A DNA stretch of 64,000 bases from Lonicera japonica. Its lineage: Eukaryota > Streptophyta > Magnoliopsida > Dipsacales > Caprifoliaceae. The stretch lies in assembly GCA_021464415.1 (NCBI GenBank), contig CM038468.1, positions 2,418,001-2,482,000 of the forward strand. Direction: 5' to 3'. Positions 44,231 to 56,311 of this stretch are shown in pieces. Within the stretch, counting starts at the first letter, position 1; each line of letters begins with the position of its first letter. Made by a program: the position numbers and the translations under genes. A model generated the notes under the pieces. It was given only the letters and a program-made list of their open reading frames with translations, ran no database searches and was not told the DNA's origin.

Positions 44231-47200
44231 GAAACAAAGAAGATTAGTAGAGGGTGGAGCCGAACTCTGTTTGTAGTAACTTATGGGTAGCCCGCATCAG
44301 GTCTGATCTCATGTCATCTTGTCCGTTGGGGAGAATTTGACGGAAGTGAGATGTAGCCCAGCCAGCCTGCAGCCCGCTTCAATAATTCATTCATCATCTC
44401 TATTAACACTACGACACTAAACCAAAAACATCAACTGTATATATATATAGAGAGATAATTCGCTTACATGTGTATAAGCTGGAAAAGCACAAAAGCTTAA
44501 ACCAATCATATCTAGAGTTGTGTGGTTAAATTCGCGATATGATCTCCATGGTACAGTGATATCCTTGATATGATCTTCTGCAACAAACAAAACAAAAAAT
44601 GCATAGTAATAACTTGAACATAACATGTTAATTAAGGGACTGTGTGGTTAACTTGTCTGTTTACAGTTTGAGAAAATATTTAGTTCTAAACCAATTAAGC
44701 AACTTGCATTAATTAATTAATGTAATCTTTTTATTACATTAGTAAGAGTAACAAATATCACATCCTAGAAATAATCGTGTTCTCGTTAAAGTTTAGAAAA
44801 TGTTCGATGAAATGTTCGCTATTTTTAGATATTATTACACACTTGCTGTCTTTTCTTGGAGTTGCCGAGCACTATTTCTTCTTCTCTTTAGATTTTTTTT
44901 TTCTTTTACTTAGTTCGATTAAATTAAAGACTTTGAAAATTTAGAGTTTTTATTTTATTTTTCAATTAATTATATGCTAAGTAAATTTTTATTTTTACTG
45001 AAAATGAAGTAAAAGGTATTGCATGACAATATTTTTCATAAAAAGCCCAAACGAATAATATTTTTTAGAAATAAAAGTCTAGATGTTATTATCAGTTTAA
45101 AATAAAGGCTTGTTTATTATTTTAAAATATAAAAATTATAACATTGGGCGAAGCTTTTTGGCAATTGCCTAGATATTATTATCATTTTTGAATAAGGATT
45201 TCATTTATCAATTATTGGGCCAAGCCTTCCAGCAACATAACTTAAACTATCCATTGGAACCATGATCTAACTTAGCCCAAAAGCAAGCCTGATTCAGCTA
45301 AAGCCCTAAAGGATATCTAGAGAAGCAATTATATAAAGAAGGCAAAGCAACAATCATCAATTACAACAACAATCATCATCTCTTTAGATTTTTTTTGTCT
45401 TTTCTTTTACTTAGTTCGATTAAATTAAAGATTTTGAAAATTTGGAGTTTTAATTTAATTCTTCAATTAATTATATGCCAAGTAAATTTGATTTATTATT
45501 ATTTAATTTGTTACGTGCTTGAGTAGATTTGTGATATGATTACGATAAGTATATTTAATTGATTTCATTATATATGTTGATGCCAATTGACTCTACCAAT
45601 TAAATACTTTCATGTTAAATAATTCTTTTATTTGATTCATATTTTAATTGATAAAAATAAAGTTGGGTTTTCATTTTCATTTGTTGTGTTCACCTTGAGG
45701 TTTGTTGAAAACAGATATATTGTATGTTTTGACGGGTATAGTAAACGTCTTGAACTTATACATAAGTTTGGCTATAGAAAAATTATAATTGAATTTTATT
45801 AATTAGTTGGACTTTATTTATTGTTACTATTGTAGCTATAGGTCGGTAAAAGATTCATGTCATACTTTGGGCCAAGCCTTCCAGCAATAGAACTCAACTA
45901 TTTATCGGGCACTATTTCTTCTTCTCTTTAGATTATTTTTCCAAAAGCAAGCTATTTTTAATTGGTAATTTGAATAAAGGGCTTATTTTTAATTGATTCC
46001 GCTAACGCCCTAAAGGAGATCTAGAGAAGCAATTATATAAAGAAGGTAAAAAAAGCAACAATCAGTAAAATATGGATCAATTGCTAAAAATATTGACTGC
46101 AGTTGCAGTGAAATATGTCTTTTCAGTAAAATATTGTTCATATTGAGTTGCCGAGCATATTATTAATAAAATAAAAAATACTATTTCTTCTTCTCTTTAG
46201 ATTATTTTTTTCTTTTTTTACTTAGTTCGATTAAATTAAAGACTTTAAAATTTTAATTTTATTCTTTGATCTGTTATATGCCAAGTAAATTTTATTTTTA
46301 TTATCTTATTTTATTTTTTGCGTGTTTTAGTAAATTTGTGATATGGTTACAACAAATATATTTAATTGATTCAATTGTATCTGTTCATTCTAATTGACTC
46401 TATCAATTCAATACTTTTACGTTAAAATAATTCTTATTATTTGATGCATATTTTAACCGAGAAAAATAAAGTTGTGCTCTCATTATGATATGTTGTATAT
46501 TTTGACGGGTATAGTGGGTGTTTTGAACTTATACATAAGTTTGGTTGTGGAAGAATTACAATTAGATTTTATTAATTAATTCAACTTCATAGATTTTATG
46601 TTCCGCCAATAATAAAGTCGAGAAACAAAATTATTGCTAGATAAGAATATAATTTATGCATATGAATACTTAGGATGATGATATTAAATATATAAGTCTA
46701 AAAACCCTAGTAATTTGTTATTTGATATTTTTTTTATTTAATTCACCATCAATTCAGATTACTCAGTTAGATTAAGAATTAATTAAAATTAGTTAGTTTT
46801 GAACAAGACTCGTTCAATCCGTCCAAGTTCATTGGGTTTGACTCTGATAGGTTTATATTTTTAGTTGGTTTGATTCTGATACCACAAGCATTTTTTCTGC
46901 TCTAATTGTTTGAGTTAAATTGAAAATTTTAAAATGCTACAATCAACGGAAGCTCACCGTATCGGATGCATCGTATATAATTCAAGACCTAAGGTAAGTT
47001 GGTTATGTTTGATTCAAAATATAGGTAGTGTTTGAGCGTTAAAATTAAAAGTAAAAGTTTTTTGAGTCAAATTTGATTTGAAGTGTTTTTATTGAATTTT
47101 GCTGAAATTCAATCCCGATGCCATAAATAACTAAGGAAACTTATTTTTTTTAAAGTTTAACATGTTCCAAAAGTTATCTCTGAAATTTAGTTCGAATCAA

Positions 47201-47313
47201 AATACAAGAGGATTTAATACCACAAAATAAAAGTAAAAAGTAATTTTTTAAAAAATAAAAAAATAAGTCAAAGTCAAAGTGCTTTTTTTCTAAACCAGCG
47301 TGCCACTTCTTTT
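44231..47313. repeat. AT-rich dispersed-repeat region right of the Tat composite
   Basis: No gene is present. Copies of one unit (cattgggccaagcctt, agccctaaaggagatc, attatataaagaaggc, ttagttcgattaaattaaag, tttgatctgttatatgccaa) occur at about 44870-45000, 45213-45490, 45823-45960 and 46007-46290. Each has an attatataaag TATA-like box. The same unit lies at 22565-22870 on the other side of the Tat element, so the element seems to have inserted into a repeat-rich block. Confidence 0.6.
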
Positions 47314-47475
47314 TAATAATTTTGGTGCCATTTAATTTAGACTACTAATGGGCCAAGCGCATTAAAAATGAATAGCCAACGTGAGTTTAAAAAATAATAA
47401 TTTTGGTGCCATTTAATTTAGACTACCAATGGGCCAAGCCCAATAAAAATGAATAGCCAACGTGAGTTTAAAAAA
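47314..47475. repeat. direct duplication of about 80 bp
   Basis: Two adjacent copies of a segment containing aataattttggtgccattt, aatgggccaagc and gaatagccaacgtgag, with few differences. Confidence 0.85.
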
Positions 47476-48065
47476 TAAAAGGAGGTAGTATGTTCTTAGG
47501 GGTGCACGGGTACAACTTAGTAATAATTGGACCGGTCCGACACAAAATTGACTGAAGAATTTGATTTTCAAATTTTGGACCGTTACAACTTTTTGGTACC
47601 GGACCGGTCCGGCACATATTTTTGGACACATATTTTTTATCATAAAAATTCATTTTTAAATATTTTAGACAATTTCAAAAAAAAAAAATTGACTCAATAT
47701 TTTTCTATAAATATAACATATTAGTTTGAGATAAAAACACATGATTTTAGAGAAATGTTTGACGCAAAAAATATTCAAATGTTATGATCAATTTTTAAGA
47801 GTTTTGAGACAACACCTAAATTTTGTTTACATGCCACAAGAGATCCTAATGTTCTTCCAATCTAAGAATTAGGGTTTCAAAACTTCACGGTCATGTAGAA
47901 GTGTTTTCGGTTGCAAATGAAGACGAGGTGAGCAAAATAGCTAACTTGGGATAACAGAGATCGCAGACGGGGTGCGTAGGTAGATGCGACGGGTAAGCCG
48001 AAAAGTGGAAACCGCTAAGTCAAACCAGTTACGATTGGATTATACATTCAAGGGATTGACAGTAT
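47476..48065. other. no gene; possible hAT-type remnant at 47497-47620
   Basis: The phrase ttaggggtgcacgggtac followed by ACCGGT-rich sequence (ggaccggtccgacac, ggaccggtccggcac) resembles ends and interiors of small hAT-like elements. No matching right end was found. The remainder has no feature I recognise. Confidence 0.3.
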
Positions 48066-49878
48066 TGTTGACCTTGAAGGTCTTAATCTTATTTTGATAA
48101 TAACAATAAATCAATCATGTGTAATTTAACATGTTCTTGATATAAGATTATAGATTTCTTATTTGGAAAATCGAGAATAGCATGATTGCTCAAAGGAAGT
48201 TTGACAAGGATCATTCAATCAATATTCGATCAAGTCAACGTAGCATTCGACTAAAACCGATCTACCCGAATCAAGATCATTCTTCTACAAGCATTAGACA
48301 AGACAATAAAATCAATCTCATCACTCACAAGCTAGCAATGCAAATCCATGAAGCACAAAGATCAAGAATCATATGCAAAAGCTTCAAGGGAAAAGCTTCA
48401 AGTAAAGAATCAATTTGAAGAAACAATCAAAGCATTCGAAGACTTACCTATTCGGTAATTGAGTGTTTGCTTAGGATTTATGTAAAGTTTCTTAATTGAT
48501 TGATAATATAGCTCAAACATAAACTTGCATCATTGTTAGATTGATCATAACCAAGTTTGAATCAAAATCATTTCAAAACATCATTCTTATAAAAATCGGT
48601 TTTGAAATAAATTCACTATAAATTCATATGAATGAATTTTGATACAAAAATATATTTGGGAGTCTTAGAAACTTATTTGGAACCTATCCCAAGCATCAAA
48701 ATTGATTTTGGAACTTAATTGCAAAAATGTTTATTTTTCCCTTTCTAGACTCGCTCCGTTTTTGCGCAGTTTTGATCTAACGGTTTGAAGGAGGCCTTAC
48801 CAGACTCCGATCATTATGAAATTTTGACAGAAGTTATATAACACATTATAGTACTTATATACAAAATTTCATCAAATTCCAACGGCTGGATTATGAGATA
48901 TGATCAAAACCAATCGTGACAAATTTACTGTCTGCAGCAATATATCTAAACAGACCAGCAAAGGGCATCAGTCTACTGATGGGCTTTGCTCAGTCGACTG
49001 ATGGTCACGCAGTCGACTAAGGACCTTGATCAGTCGACTAAGGAGCGTCTGAGACCTGAATATAGCCGTTGGGAGTTGTTCTTTTTGCATTTTTGAGTTT
49101 AAATCATCACCCAAACTTCTCAAACGGCTATATCACTTTTGGGACTATAAATATGACTTCTAAGACTCATTATACACACCTTGAATCACTCTCATACTAT
49201 ATTCTTCATCTATCTTCATTATTCAAAGATTCAAGAAATTGTTTTTGATCAATCATTATCATTTGAGCTATATCATCTTGATCAAATAGGATAACTCTAG
49301 TGTGAGCTTCAAATTGTATTTCTTTACACACTTGTGAGAGTTATTGTAAATTGGTGTGAATCACCAAACATTTTTGTATTCATTGTGAGAGGTAAATCTC
49401 ATAGGAAAAACAAGAAGAAAAATTCTTGTTTAGTTTTTTGTGAAAGGTAAATTTCACAAGGTTAGCAAGAGGGTATCTTGTGAGAGTATTGTGGTGTAGA
49501 AATACTTGTAGAGTGTGTGAGAAGAATACACTTGTAGAGGTTTGATCTTCACCCGGAAGGAGATTGATTTTAGTGGAAATTCTCGGGGAACTAACTGAGC
49601 GCGGACTATGGTTTGGTAAACCAAAACCGTGTGGACAAAAAGCTTTGGACTTCAAATCGGTTCAATCTTTCTAACTCAATCTCTTTATTATTGATTGTTT
49701 AAATTATTTGAGATTGCTTAATTATTTGCTCTTGTGCTTGATTGTTTATTTGCTTACATTCCTTGATAAATTTGTTTAGTAAATTGTTTTACTTAAACAT
49801 TTTTGAAAAGTTTTTAAATTCCGCATTTAGTTTTAAAAACCCTATTCACCCCCCTTTAGGGTTGAAATCCGACTAACA
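48066..49878 (+). repeat. 5' LTR of the gag-only copia element
   Basis: TGTTGACCTTGAAGG to CCGACTAACA. It differs from the 3' LTR at scattered positions only. Confidence 0.94.
48969..49153 (+). promoter_or_regulatory. copia U3 promoter: four CAGTCGACT-type palindromes upstream of TATA
   Basis: Palindromic motifs lie at 48969-48978 (CAGTCTACTG, intact CAGTCGACTG in the other LTR), 48991-49000, 49010-49019 and 49031-49040. TATAAATA follows at 49146-49153. The copy in the 3' LTR has motifs at 52278, 52300, 52319 and 52340 and TATA at 52455-52462. Confidence 0.65.
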
Positions 49879-49880
49879 AT

Positions 49881-49891
49881 TGGTATCAGAG
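49881..49891 (+). promoter_or_regulatory. initiator-tRNA-Met-type primer binding site
   Basis: tggtatcagag, the standard plant copia PBS, two bases after the LTR. Confidence 0.9.
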
Positions 49892-49935
49892 GTTGTACTC
49901 TTGTCTTTGATTTCACAATCTAAGAGTCCTCGATC

Positions 49936-51036
49936 ATGTATTATTATCAAGGAACCGGCCTTTCCGAAGGTGCTTCTACTTATAGACCGCCATTATTTGA
50001 TGGCAAAAACTATAGCTATTGGAAAAATAGAATGTGTACATTTTTACAAGCTAATGATTTTGAACAATGGAAGGTCACACTTGTTGGACCTTATGAGATC
50101 ACAAAAACCGACGATAAGGGAAAAGTCATTCCCAAGTCTATATCCGAATATAATGAGCATGACATTAAAAAAAATCAATTCAATGCTAAAGCTTTAAATT
50201 CATTACATTGTGCTTTGACTATGGATGAATACAATAAAATCTCTAGTTGCAAAACCGCAAAAGAGATTTGGGACAGGCTTGAGGTTACCTATGAAGGAAC
50301 CTCTCAAGTGAAGGAGGACAATATTAATATTCTTGTCCATGATTATGAATTGTTTAAGATGGAGCCTAACGAATCAATTGCTTCCATGTATAGTCGATTT
50401 TCTGTTCTCACTAACGCTTTGGACCTTCTTGGCAAGGTTTACTCTAATGAAGAAAAAATTCGAAAAATTCTTAGGATTCTTCCAACGAAATGGAGACCTA
50501 AGGTGACGGCAATTCAAGAAGCTAAGAATCTCAAAACTCTTAGCATGGATGAGCTCTTGGGTTCTCTTAAAACCCATGAGAAGGAGTTGCAAAGAGAAGA
50601 AGGAGGAGAGAAAGTAAATCCAATGACAATATGGTATCATAGCTCAACTAAAAGAGATGGAGACATGGCACTTCTCTCAAGGAAATTTGAGAAATTCTTA
50701 GCAAAGAAGAAGTACTCCCAAGGGAAGATCAACAACTATCCCTCATCCTCAAAGAACTTTGATGATAGATCAACTCATCCTAAAGTTGACAATGAGGAAA
50801 GGAAGTGCTTCCATTTTCATGAATCGGGACACTACAAGACGAATTGTCCGGTTAGAAGAAAGGAGAAAAGAGCAAAGAAGGAAGAATTATACAAGATGTT
50901 GAAAGATGCTCTCAAAGGGCATTCAAGTGAATCGGATGAAGACGAATTCGATATCGAGTCAAGCGATGAGGAGATAGCACACATTTGCCTTATGGCAAAA
51001 GATGATGAGGCATACAAATCATTCCCTCATCGATGA
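49936..51036 (+). CDS. copia Gag polyprotein (UBN2/DUF4219-type), 366 codons
   Basis: The ORF begins MYYYQGTGLSEGASTYRPPL, followed by the classic copia gag block FDGKNYSYWKNRMCTFLQAN (about residues 21-43). Then come HCALTMDEYNKISSCKTAKE and EIWDRLEVTYEGTSQV (about 90-125), and MYSRFSVLTNAL with LRILPTKWRPKVTAIQEAKN. The zinc knuckle at residues 291-304 reads CFHFHESGHYKTNC. The second Cys of C-x2-C-x4-H-x4-C is Phe294, so zinc binding is probably impaired. An acidic tail (ESDEDEFDIESSDEE) precedes the stop. No pol frame follows. The intact length argues that gag is still, or was very recently, useful to the element. Confidence 0.9.
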   Translation: MYYYQGTGLSEGASTYRPPLFDGKNYSYWKNRMCTFLQANDFEQWKVTLVGPYEITKTDDKGKVIPKSISEYNEHDIKKNQFNAKALNSLHCALTMDEYNKISSCKTAKEIWDRLEVTYEGTSQVKEDNINILVHDYELFKMEPNESIASMYSRFSVLTNALDLLGKVYSNEEKIRKILRILPTKWRPKVTAIQEAKNLKTLSMDELLGSLKTHEKELQREEGGEKVNPMTIWYHSSTKRDGDMALLSRKFEKFLAKKKYSQGKINNYPSSSKNFDDRSTHPKVDNEERKCFHFHESGHYKTNCPVRRKEKRAKKEELYKMLKDALKGHSSESDEDEFDIESSDEEIAHICLMAKDDEAYKSFPHR

Positions 51037-51374
51037 AGCACTCACGGAGGCTACCATTTTCTCTCCGTGGCCTTGGCCCTTTTTGATGTTGCCATAGGGG
51101 GAGAAAATGTGTGTTGGTAGCAATCAATGTTGGTAAGACTATTAAATGCTTTATGTCTTTAACATTGATAATTATTTTCTTTTGAAAATCTATTTGAGAT
51201 CAAAATTGCTTTATTGGTTTTAAAACTATCTCAAATATATGCAATGCTTTTTACAAATCATTTATTTTATCTATGCATAAATTGAGGGGGAGCATATTTC
51301 AATTATTCATATGCTATTTATGCTTGTTATTGAAAACACACATTAATTTATTGTCATCATCAAAAAGGGGAGAT
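51037..51374 (+). other. 3' untranslated part of the copia element with multiple polypurine tracts
   Basis: Contains agggggagaaaatg near 51098, gagggggagcat near 51285 and the terminal aaaaaggggagat at 51362-51374 directly before the LTR. No ORF. Confidence 0.75.
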
Positions 51375-53186
51375 TGTTGACCTTGAAGGTCTTAATCTTA
51401 TTTTGATAATAACAGTAAATCAATCATGTGTAATTTAACATGTTCTTGATATAAGATTATAGATTTCTTATTTGGAAAATCAAGAATAGCATGATTGCTC
51501 AAAGGAAGTTTGACAAGGATCATTCAATCAATATTCGATCAAGTCAACGTAGCATTCGACTAAAACCGATCTACCCGAATCAAGATCATTCTTCTACAAG
51601 CATTGGACAAGACAATAAAATCAATCTCATCACTCACAAGCTAGCAATGCAAATCCATGAAGCACAAAGATCAAGAATCATATGCAAAAGCTTCAAGGGA
51701 AAAGCTTCAAGTGAAGAATCAATTTGAAGAAACAATCAAAGCATTCGAAGACTCACCTATTCGGTAATTGAGTGTTTGCTTAGGATTTATGTAAAGTTTC
51801 TTAATTGATTGATAATATAGCTCAAACATAAACTTGCATCATTGTTAGATTGATCATAACCAAGTTTGAATCAAAATCATTTCAAAACATCATTCTTATA
51901 AAAATCGGTTTTGAAATAAATTCACTATAAATTCATATGAATGAATTTTGATACAAAAACATATTTGGGAGTCTTAGAAACTTATTTGGAACCTATCTCA
52001 AGCATCAAAATTGATTTTGGAACTTAATTGCAAAAATGTTTATTTTTCCCTTTCTAGACTCGCTCCGTTTTTGCGCAGTTTTGATCTAACGGTTTGAAGG
52101 AGGCCTTACCAGACTCCGATCATTATGAAATTTTGACAGAAGTTAGATAACACATTATAGTACTTATATAAAAAATTTCATCAAATTCCAACGGCTGGAT
52201 TATGAGATATGATCAAAACCAATCGTGGAAAATTTACTGTCTGCAGCAATATATCTAAACAGACCAACAAAGGGCATCAGTCGACTGATGGGCTTTGCTC
52301 AGTCGACTGATGGTCACGCAGTCGACTAAGGACCTTGATCAGTCGACTAAGGAGCGTCTGAGACCTGAATATAGCCGTTGGGAGTTGTTCTTTTTGCATT
52401 TTTGAGTTTAAATCATCACCCAAACTTCTCAAACGGCTATATCACTTTTGGGACTATAAATATGACTTCTAAGACTCATTATACACACATTGAATCACTC
52501 TCATACTCTATTCTTCATCTATCTTCATTATTCAAAGATTCAAGAAATTGTTTTTGATCAATCATTATCATTTAAGCTATATCATCTTGATCAAATAGGA
52601 TAACTCTAGTGTGAGCTTCAAATTGTATTCTTTACACACTTGTGAGAGTTATTGTAAATTGGTGTGAATCACCAAACATTTTTGTATTCATTGTGAGAGG
52701 TAAATCTCATAGGAAAAACAAGAAGAAAAATTCTTGTTTAGTTTTTGTGAAAGGTAAATTTCACAAGGTTAGCAAGAGGGTATCTTGTGAGAGTATTGTG
52801 GTGTAGAAATACTTGTAGAGTGTGTGAGAAGAATACACTTGTAGAGGTTTGATCTTCACCCGGAAGGAGATTGATTTTAGTGGAAATTCTCGGGGAACTA
52901 ACCGAGCGCGGACTATGGTTTGGTAAACCAAAACCGTGTGGACAAAAAGCTTTGGACTTCAAATCGGTTCAATCTTTCTAACTCAATCTCTTTATTATTG
53001 ATTGTTTAAATTATTTGAGATTGCTTAATTATTTGCTCTTGTGCTTGATTGTTTATTTGCTTACATTCCTTGATAAATTTGTTTAGTAAATTGTTTTACT
53101 TAAACATTTTCGAAAAGTTTTTAAATTCCGCATTTAGTTTTAAAAACCCTATTCACCCCCCCTCTAGGGTTGAAATCCGACCAACA
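51375..53186 (+). repeat. 3' LTR of the gag-only copia element
   Basis: TGTTGACCTTGAAGG to CCGACCAACA, followed by the target duplication agtat. Confidence 0.94.
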
Positions 53187-53594
53187 AGTATTATTGCATA
53201 AATAATAAAGAATCAGTTGCTGTAAGTCTTCAAATATGTAATTTCATTTTGATCATAGTGAATCATTATCGGTTTATCTCGAATATTAGTTCTACGCAAG
53301 TAAGAATACATCGTTACTTTCTGGTGATATGTGATTGCTTTATGTGTATCTATTTAGTTAATATAATTAATAGAAAACACAACACAAATTTCGATAGTAA
53401 ATTTGATAAAACCTAGGGTTTTAATTACACTTATTAAATCTAAAATTATTTTTAATAAAATCCCTAAAATCAACATAGGCAATACTATCCTAAAATTTTA
53501 TTCAATTGCTATCGAAGGAGGTTTCTTTGTTTTGCTAGGTTTTTGCATCTAGGTTGATTTGCTTTTATTTGCTACTTGATTTGATTTGTTTTCC

Positions 53595-54030
53595 ATGACT
53601 ATTAAGATTGATTACTTTAAGTCCAAGGTTCTTACGTTTAATGGGTCTAATTATAACTATTGAAAAATTCACATGATTATTTATTTACAATATTTAGACG
53701 AGTGAATTTGGCAAACTATTTTAAATGGTTATACTAGATTCATTGTGTTTGTATAGGGGAATAATGGACCAAAATCAGTAATCTTGTTGATTGCTAAAGA
53801 ATTAAAAGTAGTTAAGTTTAACTTTCAAAGGCTGAATGTAATCATGAGCCATGTTTCTGAAAAAGAGTTCAAAAAAATTTCAAACTGTACTACTTTCAAA
53901 TAGGCCTGAGATATTTTGACTATAATTTTGAAGAAACCACAACTGTGAAAAGTTCTAAAATACAATAGTTCATAATAGATTTTGAAACGATGACGATGAA
54001 AGAAAATAGGTCTTTTAAAACTTTTCACAT
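53595..54030 (+). pseudogene. decayed copia gag fragment
   Basis: One frame from 53595 reads MTIKIDYFKSKVLTFNGSNY, then a stop where copia gag has Trp, IHMIIYLQYLDE, another stop before IW, and NGYTRFIVFV. Later come EKEFKKISNCTTFK, a stop and DILTIILKK. Order and spacing match the copia gag UBN2 region. Several stops are TGA where Trp (TGG) is expected, that is, G-to-A changes. It is a relic of a different copia family from the element at 48066. Confidence 0.7.
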
Positions 54031-54547
54031 TTCCTTATATAACAGGAAGAAATGCTAAGAAATTGTTTGGTTATATATATTTTACATTTCCTTTTGTTTC
54101 TCGGTCAAATACTGAAAAAAGGTAAAAAGTTTGTAGATATATATATTGATTTTTTTTAACTGATAATTGAGATATAATTTGAAGCTGTGTCACATTTATT
54201 AAATGCTTAATTTAACTATGCATTCTTTGTGTTTGTTAAAAAAAAATGCTAATTTGCTTATGCAATTTTGGTTTCTTTAAATCAACGTGCTTGCAATAGG
54301 ATTAAAACATTTACTCAATATTATAAAAGTTCAAAAATGATTTTAGGTAGCCACTTATCATTTTTATTAAATATTTTATTTAAATTAAATTTATTTCAGT
54401 TGCGCTCACATTATGTTTGCATGATAAACTAATATATCCATATACACATATTTAATTGAAAAAGATTATTATGTTTTAATATGAAAAATTGAATTATGGA
54501 ATCCAAGGGTAGAGAAAGAAAGACTCCGTTTCTTGTGATGATAGAAT
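54031..54547. other. AT-rich, nothing recognisable
   Basis: No ORF, repeat pair or motif could be supported here. Confidence 0.5.
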
Positions 54548-54615
54548 GGGATCCAGATTAAGTATGTGTATTATTACTGGTGGGATCCAGATTAAGTATG
54601 TGTATTATTACTGGT
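54548..54615. repeat. 34-bp tandem duplication
   Basis: Two perfect units beginning gggatccagattaagtatgt at 54548 and 54582. Confidence 0.93.
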
Positions 54616-55499
54616 GGGTGCTTTTTCTTGGGGTGGGCTAGAGCTCAGCTTTGCACGTCCTTGTTTCTGCCCGTGACCACACATATATACTATTATATAG
54701 AGGGAGGAGGGATCTCAAACGCAATGAAGCCATGTCAAATTATCCGTTTTCAATTCTACCCCGTAATTATTATTTTTATTTTTTTCTTAAAAAACTTACT
54801 TATAACAAAATTCGAACATTGCAATGAAACAACCCAAATGTACCAATAACCATTAAGTCATTTATCTTTATATTTTTAAAAATTATTTTCTTCAAATTAA
54901 TTATATTAATGTGAATTGCACTCGCATCACGTGTGTATTATAGTCTATGTATATATAAAAGAAGAAACAATATCACTTTTGAACGAGAAATTTCTACTGG
55001 TAGAACTCAACATCAACCTAAGGGGTTCCATGAACAATAGAGCAAACAAATAAATATACAATCCGTAAGAATTTTTAACTGATTGAACTCAACATCAACC
55101 TGATCACTTTTTTCGTTGAAATTTGGCAATTACCAGCAGAACGGGTTATGTGGCTCATTTAATAATGCAAACATTGATGGAACAAAATAAATGAAATACA
55201 ATAAAATCCCACGTATAACCATATAGGGATTGAATTGAAATACAAACATTAAAAGGGCAAGAAAAATGATACTATATGTGAACTAATCCATGATCTAATT
55301 GCAAAGCAACAATATTTACAAAAGATAAAAAACTGGATAGGCACCCGCACACGTAGATGGGCATGCTTGTCAATTGTAGGAGTATTGGTGAGTGGGAGAG
55401 TTGAGAAGGCCATGGGGACCATAGGGTAGAGCAGTAACGCTATAGGGGCGCTGAGTAGAGGCATAGGGCCATTAATTGGCAAATGCTGCGCATGAACGG
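54616..55499. other. no supported gene
   Basis: AT-rich to 55320, then more GC-rich sequence leading into the degenerate minisatellite. A short phrase aactcaacatcaacct is repeated at 55005 and 55086. Confidence 0.5.
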
Positions 55500-55960
55500 A
55501 TTCATATAGATGCAGAGTCGGGGGGAACAGCTATGCACATGGTGATGCAGAGACAAGGGATAGGGCGTGCACATAACGACGCAAAGACATGGGCACAGGT
55601 GTGCACATGGTGATGCAGAGATGGGGGCATGGTGATGTAGAGACGGGGCTGGGCGTGCTCATGCTGCGATGGCGCAGGTGTGTGCATGGAAATCCTGGGA
55701 CGATGCACAGGTATGCACATGGTACTGTAGAGATGGGGCATGGATGTGTGCAGATATGGGGGCACGGACGTAGGCATGGTCATGCAGGGCGGGCACGGGC
55801 CTGGTCAAGGTGATGTAGATCGAGACAAGGGCACAAGCATTGTACACTTAAATGGGGCTCATTGGCATTGTGTAGGTACGGTGCTATGCTCGGGCGTGAG
55901 CATGACCAGGCTAAAATGTGTGCAGAGACGCTGAACGGGGCCCTTAGGATCCTTGGACCA
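55500..55960. repeat. degenerate GC-rich minisatellite
   Basis: Phrases such as tgtgcacatggtgatgcaga, gatggggcatgg and gcacaggtgtgcacatgg recur irregularly at about 30-bp intervals. This raises GC content well above the surroundings. Long overlapping ORFs on both strands (55502-55783 minus, 55589-55813 plus) are produced by the repeat and have no domain. Confidence 0.65.
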
Positions 55961-56311
55961 TGCTGCGCATTGGCATGTGAAAGGAGTAGTTGCAATGTGG
56001 ATCGGCGTAGGGAATGGAAGGAATTACCCATAGGTGGATTTAAGTGGGGACCGTTGGGTAGAGGAGCAAGTCTGTACGTAGGGAACGCTGTAGGGAATGG
56101 AAGGAAGCACCCATAGGAAGTTTTCAAACCACCTTTGGAGAAGCGTGTCCCAAATTGCCAGGCTCTAAAATGACACTCGGTTCACCAATCGATTTGCTAG
56201 ATCCTATAAAAGGTTATAGTATCTTCACAAATCAAGCTTGAAACTTTTATAATGAAGCAGTGATTTATGTGAGGAATTGAGCCCACTTTGCTCTAAAGTT
56301 TTGGTCTACAA
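55961..56311. other. spacer between minisatellite and ICMT relic
   Basis: A duplicated phrase agggaatggaaggaa...cccatagg occurs at about 56010 and 56093. No gene. Confidence 0.5.

Larger units (their letters stand above)
48066..53186 (+). mobile_element. complete Ty1/copia-type element encoding only gag (5121 bp)
   Basis: Near-identical LTRs of 1813 and 1812 bp are flanked by a perfect 5-bp duplication, agtat (48061-48065 and 53187-53191). The PBS tggtatcagag lies two bases after the 5' LTR, and a polypurine tract aaaaaggggagat precedes the 3' LTR. Only a gag ORF lies between; protease, integrase and RT are absent. It therefore fits the class of terminal-repeat elements with a gag domain. 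Several purine tracts before the 3' LTR (agggggagaaaatg, gagggggagcat) recall Sirevirus relatives. The high LTR similarity suggests recent movement with help from a full-length relative. Confidence 0.93.

Noticed and set aside
48182..48418. 78-codon ORF present in both copia LTRs (also 51491-51727)
   Set aside because: It lies in U3, has no recognised domain and is duplicated simply because LTRs are duplicated; possible but unsupported as a gene.
50374..50640. Minus-strand ORF opposite copia gag
   Set aside because: Shadow of the intact gag frame.
55502..55813. Overlapping ORFs on both strands
   Set aside because: Open because the GC-rich minisatellite lacks stops; no domain or conserved motif.
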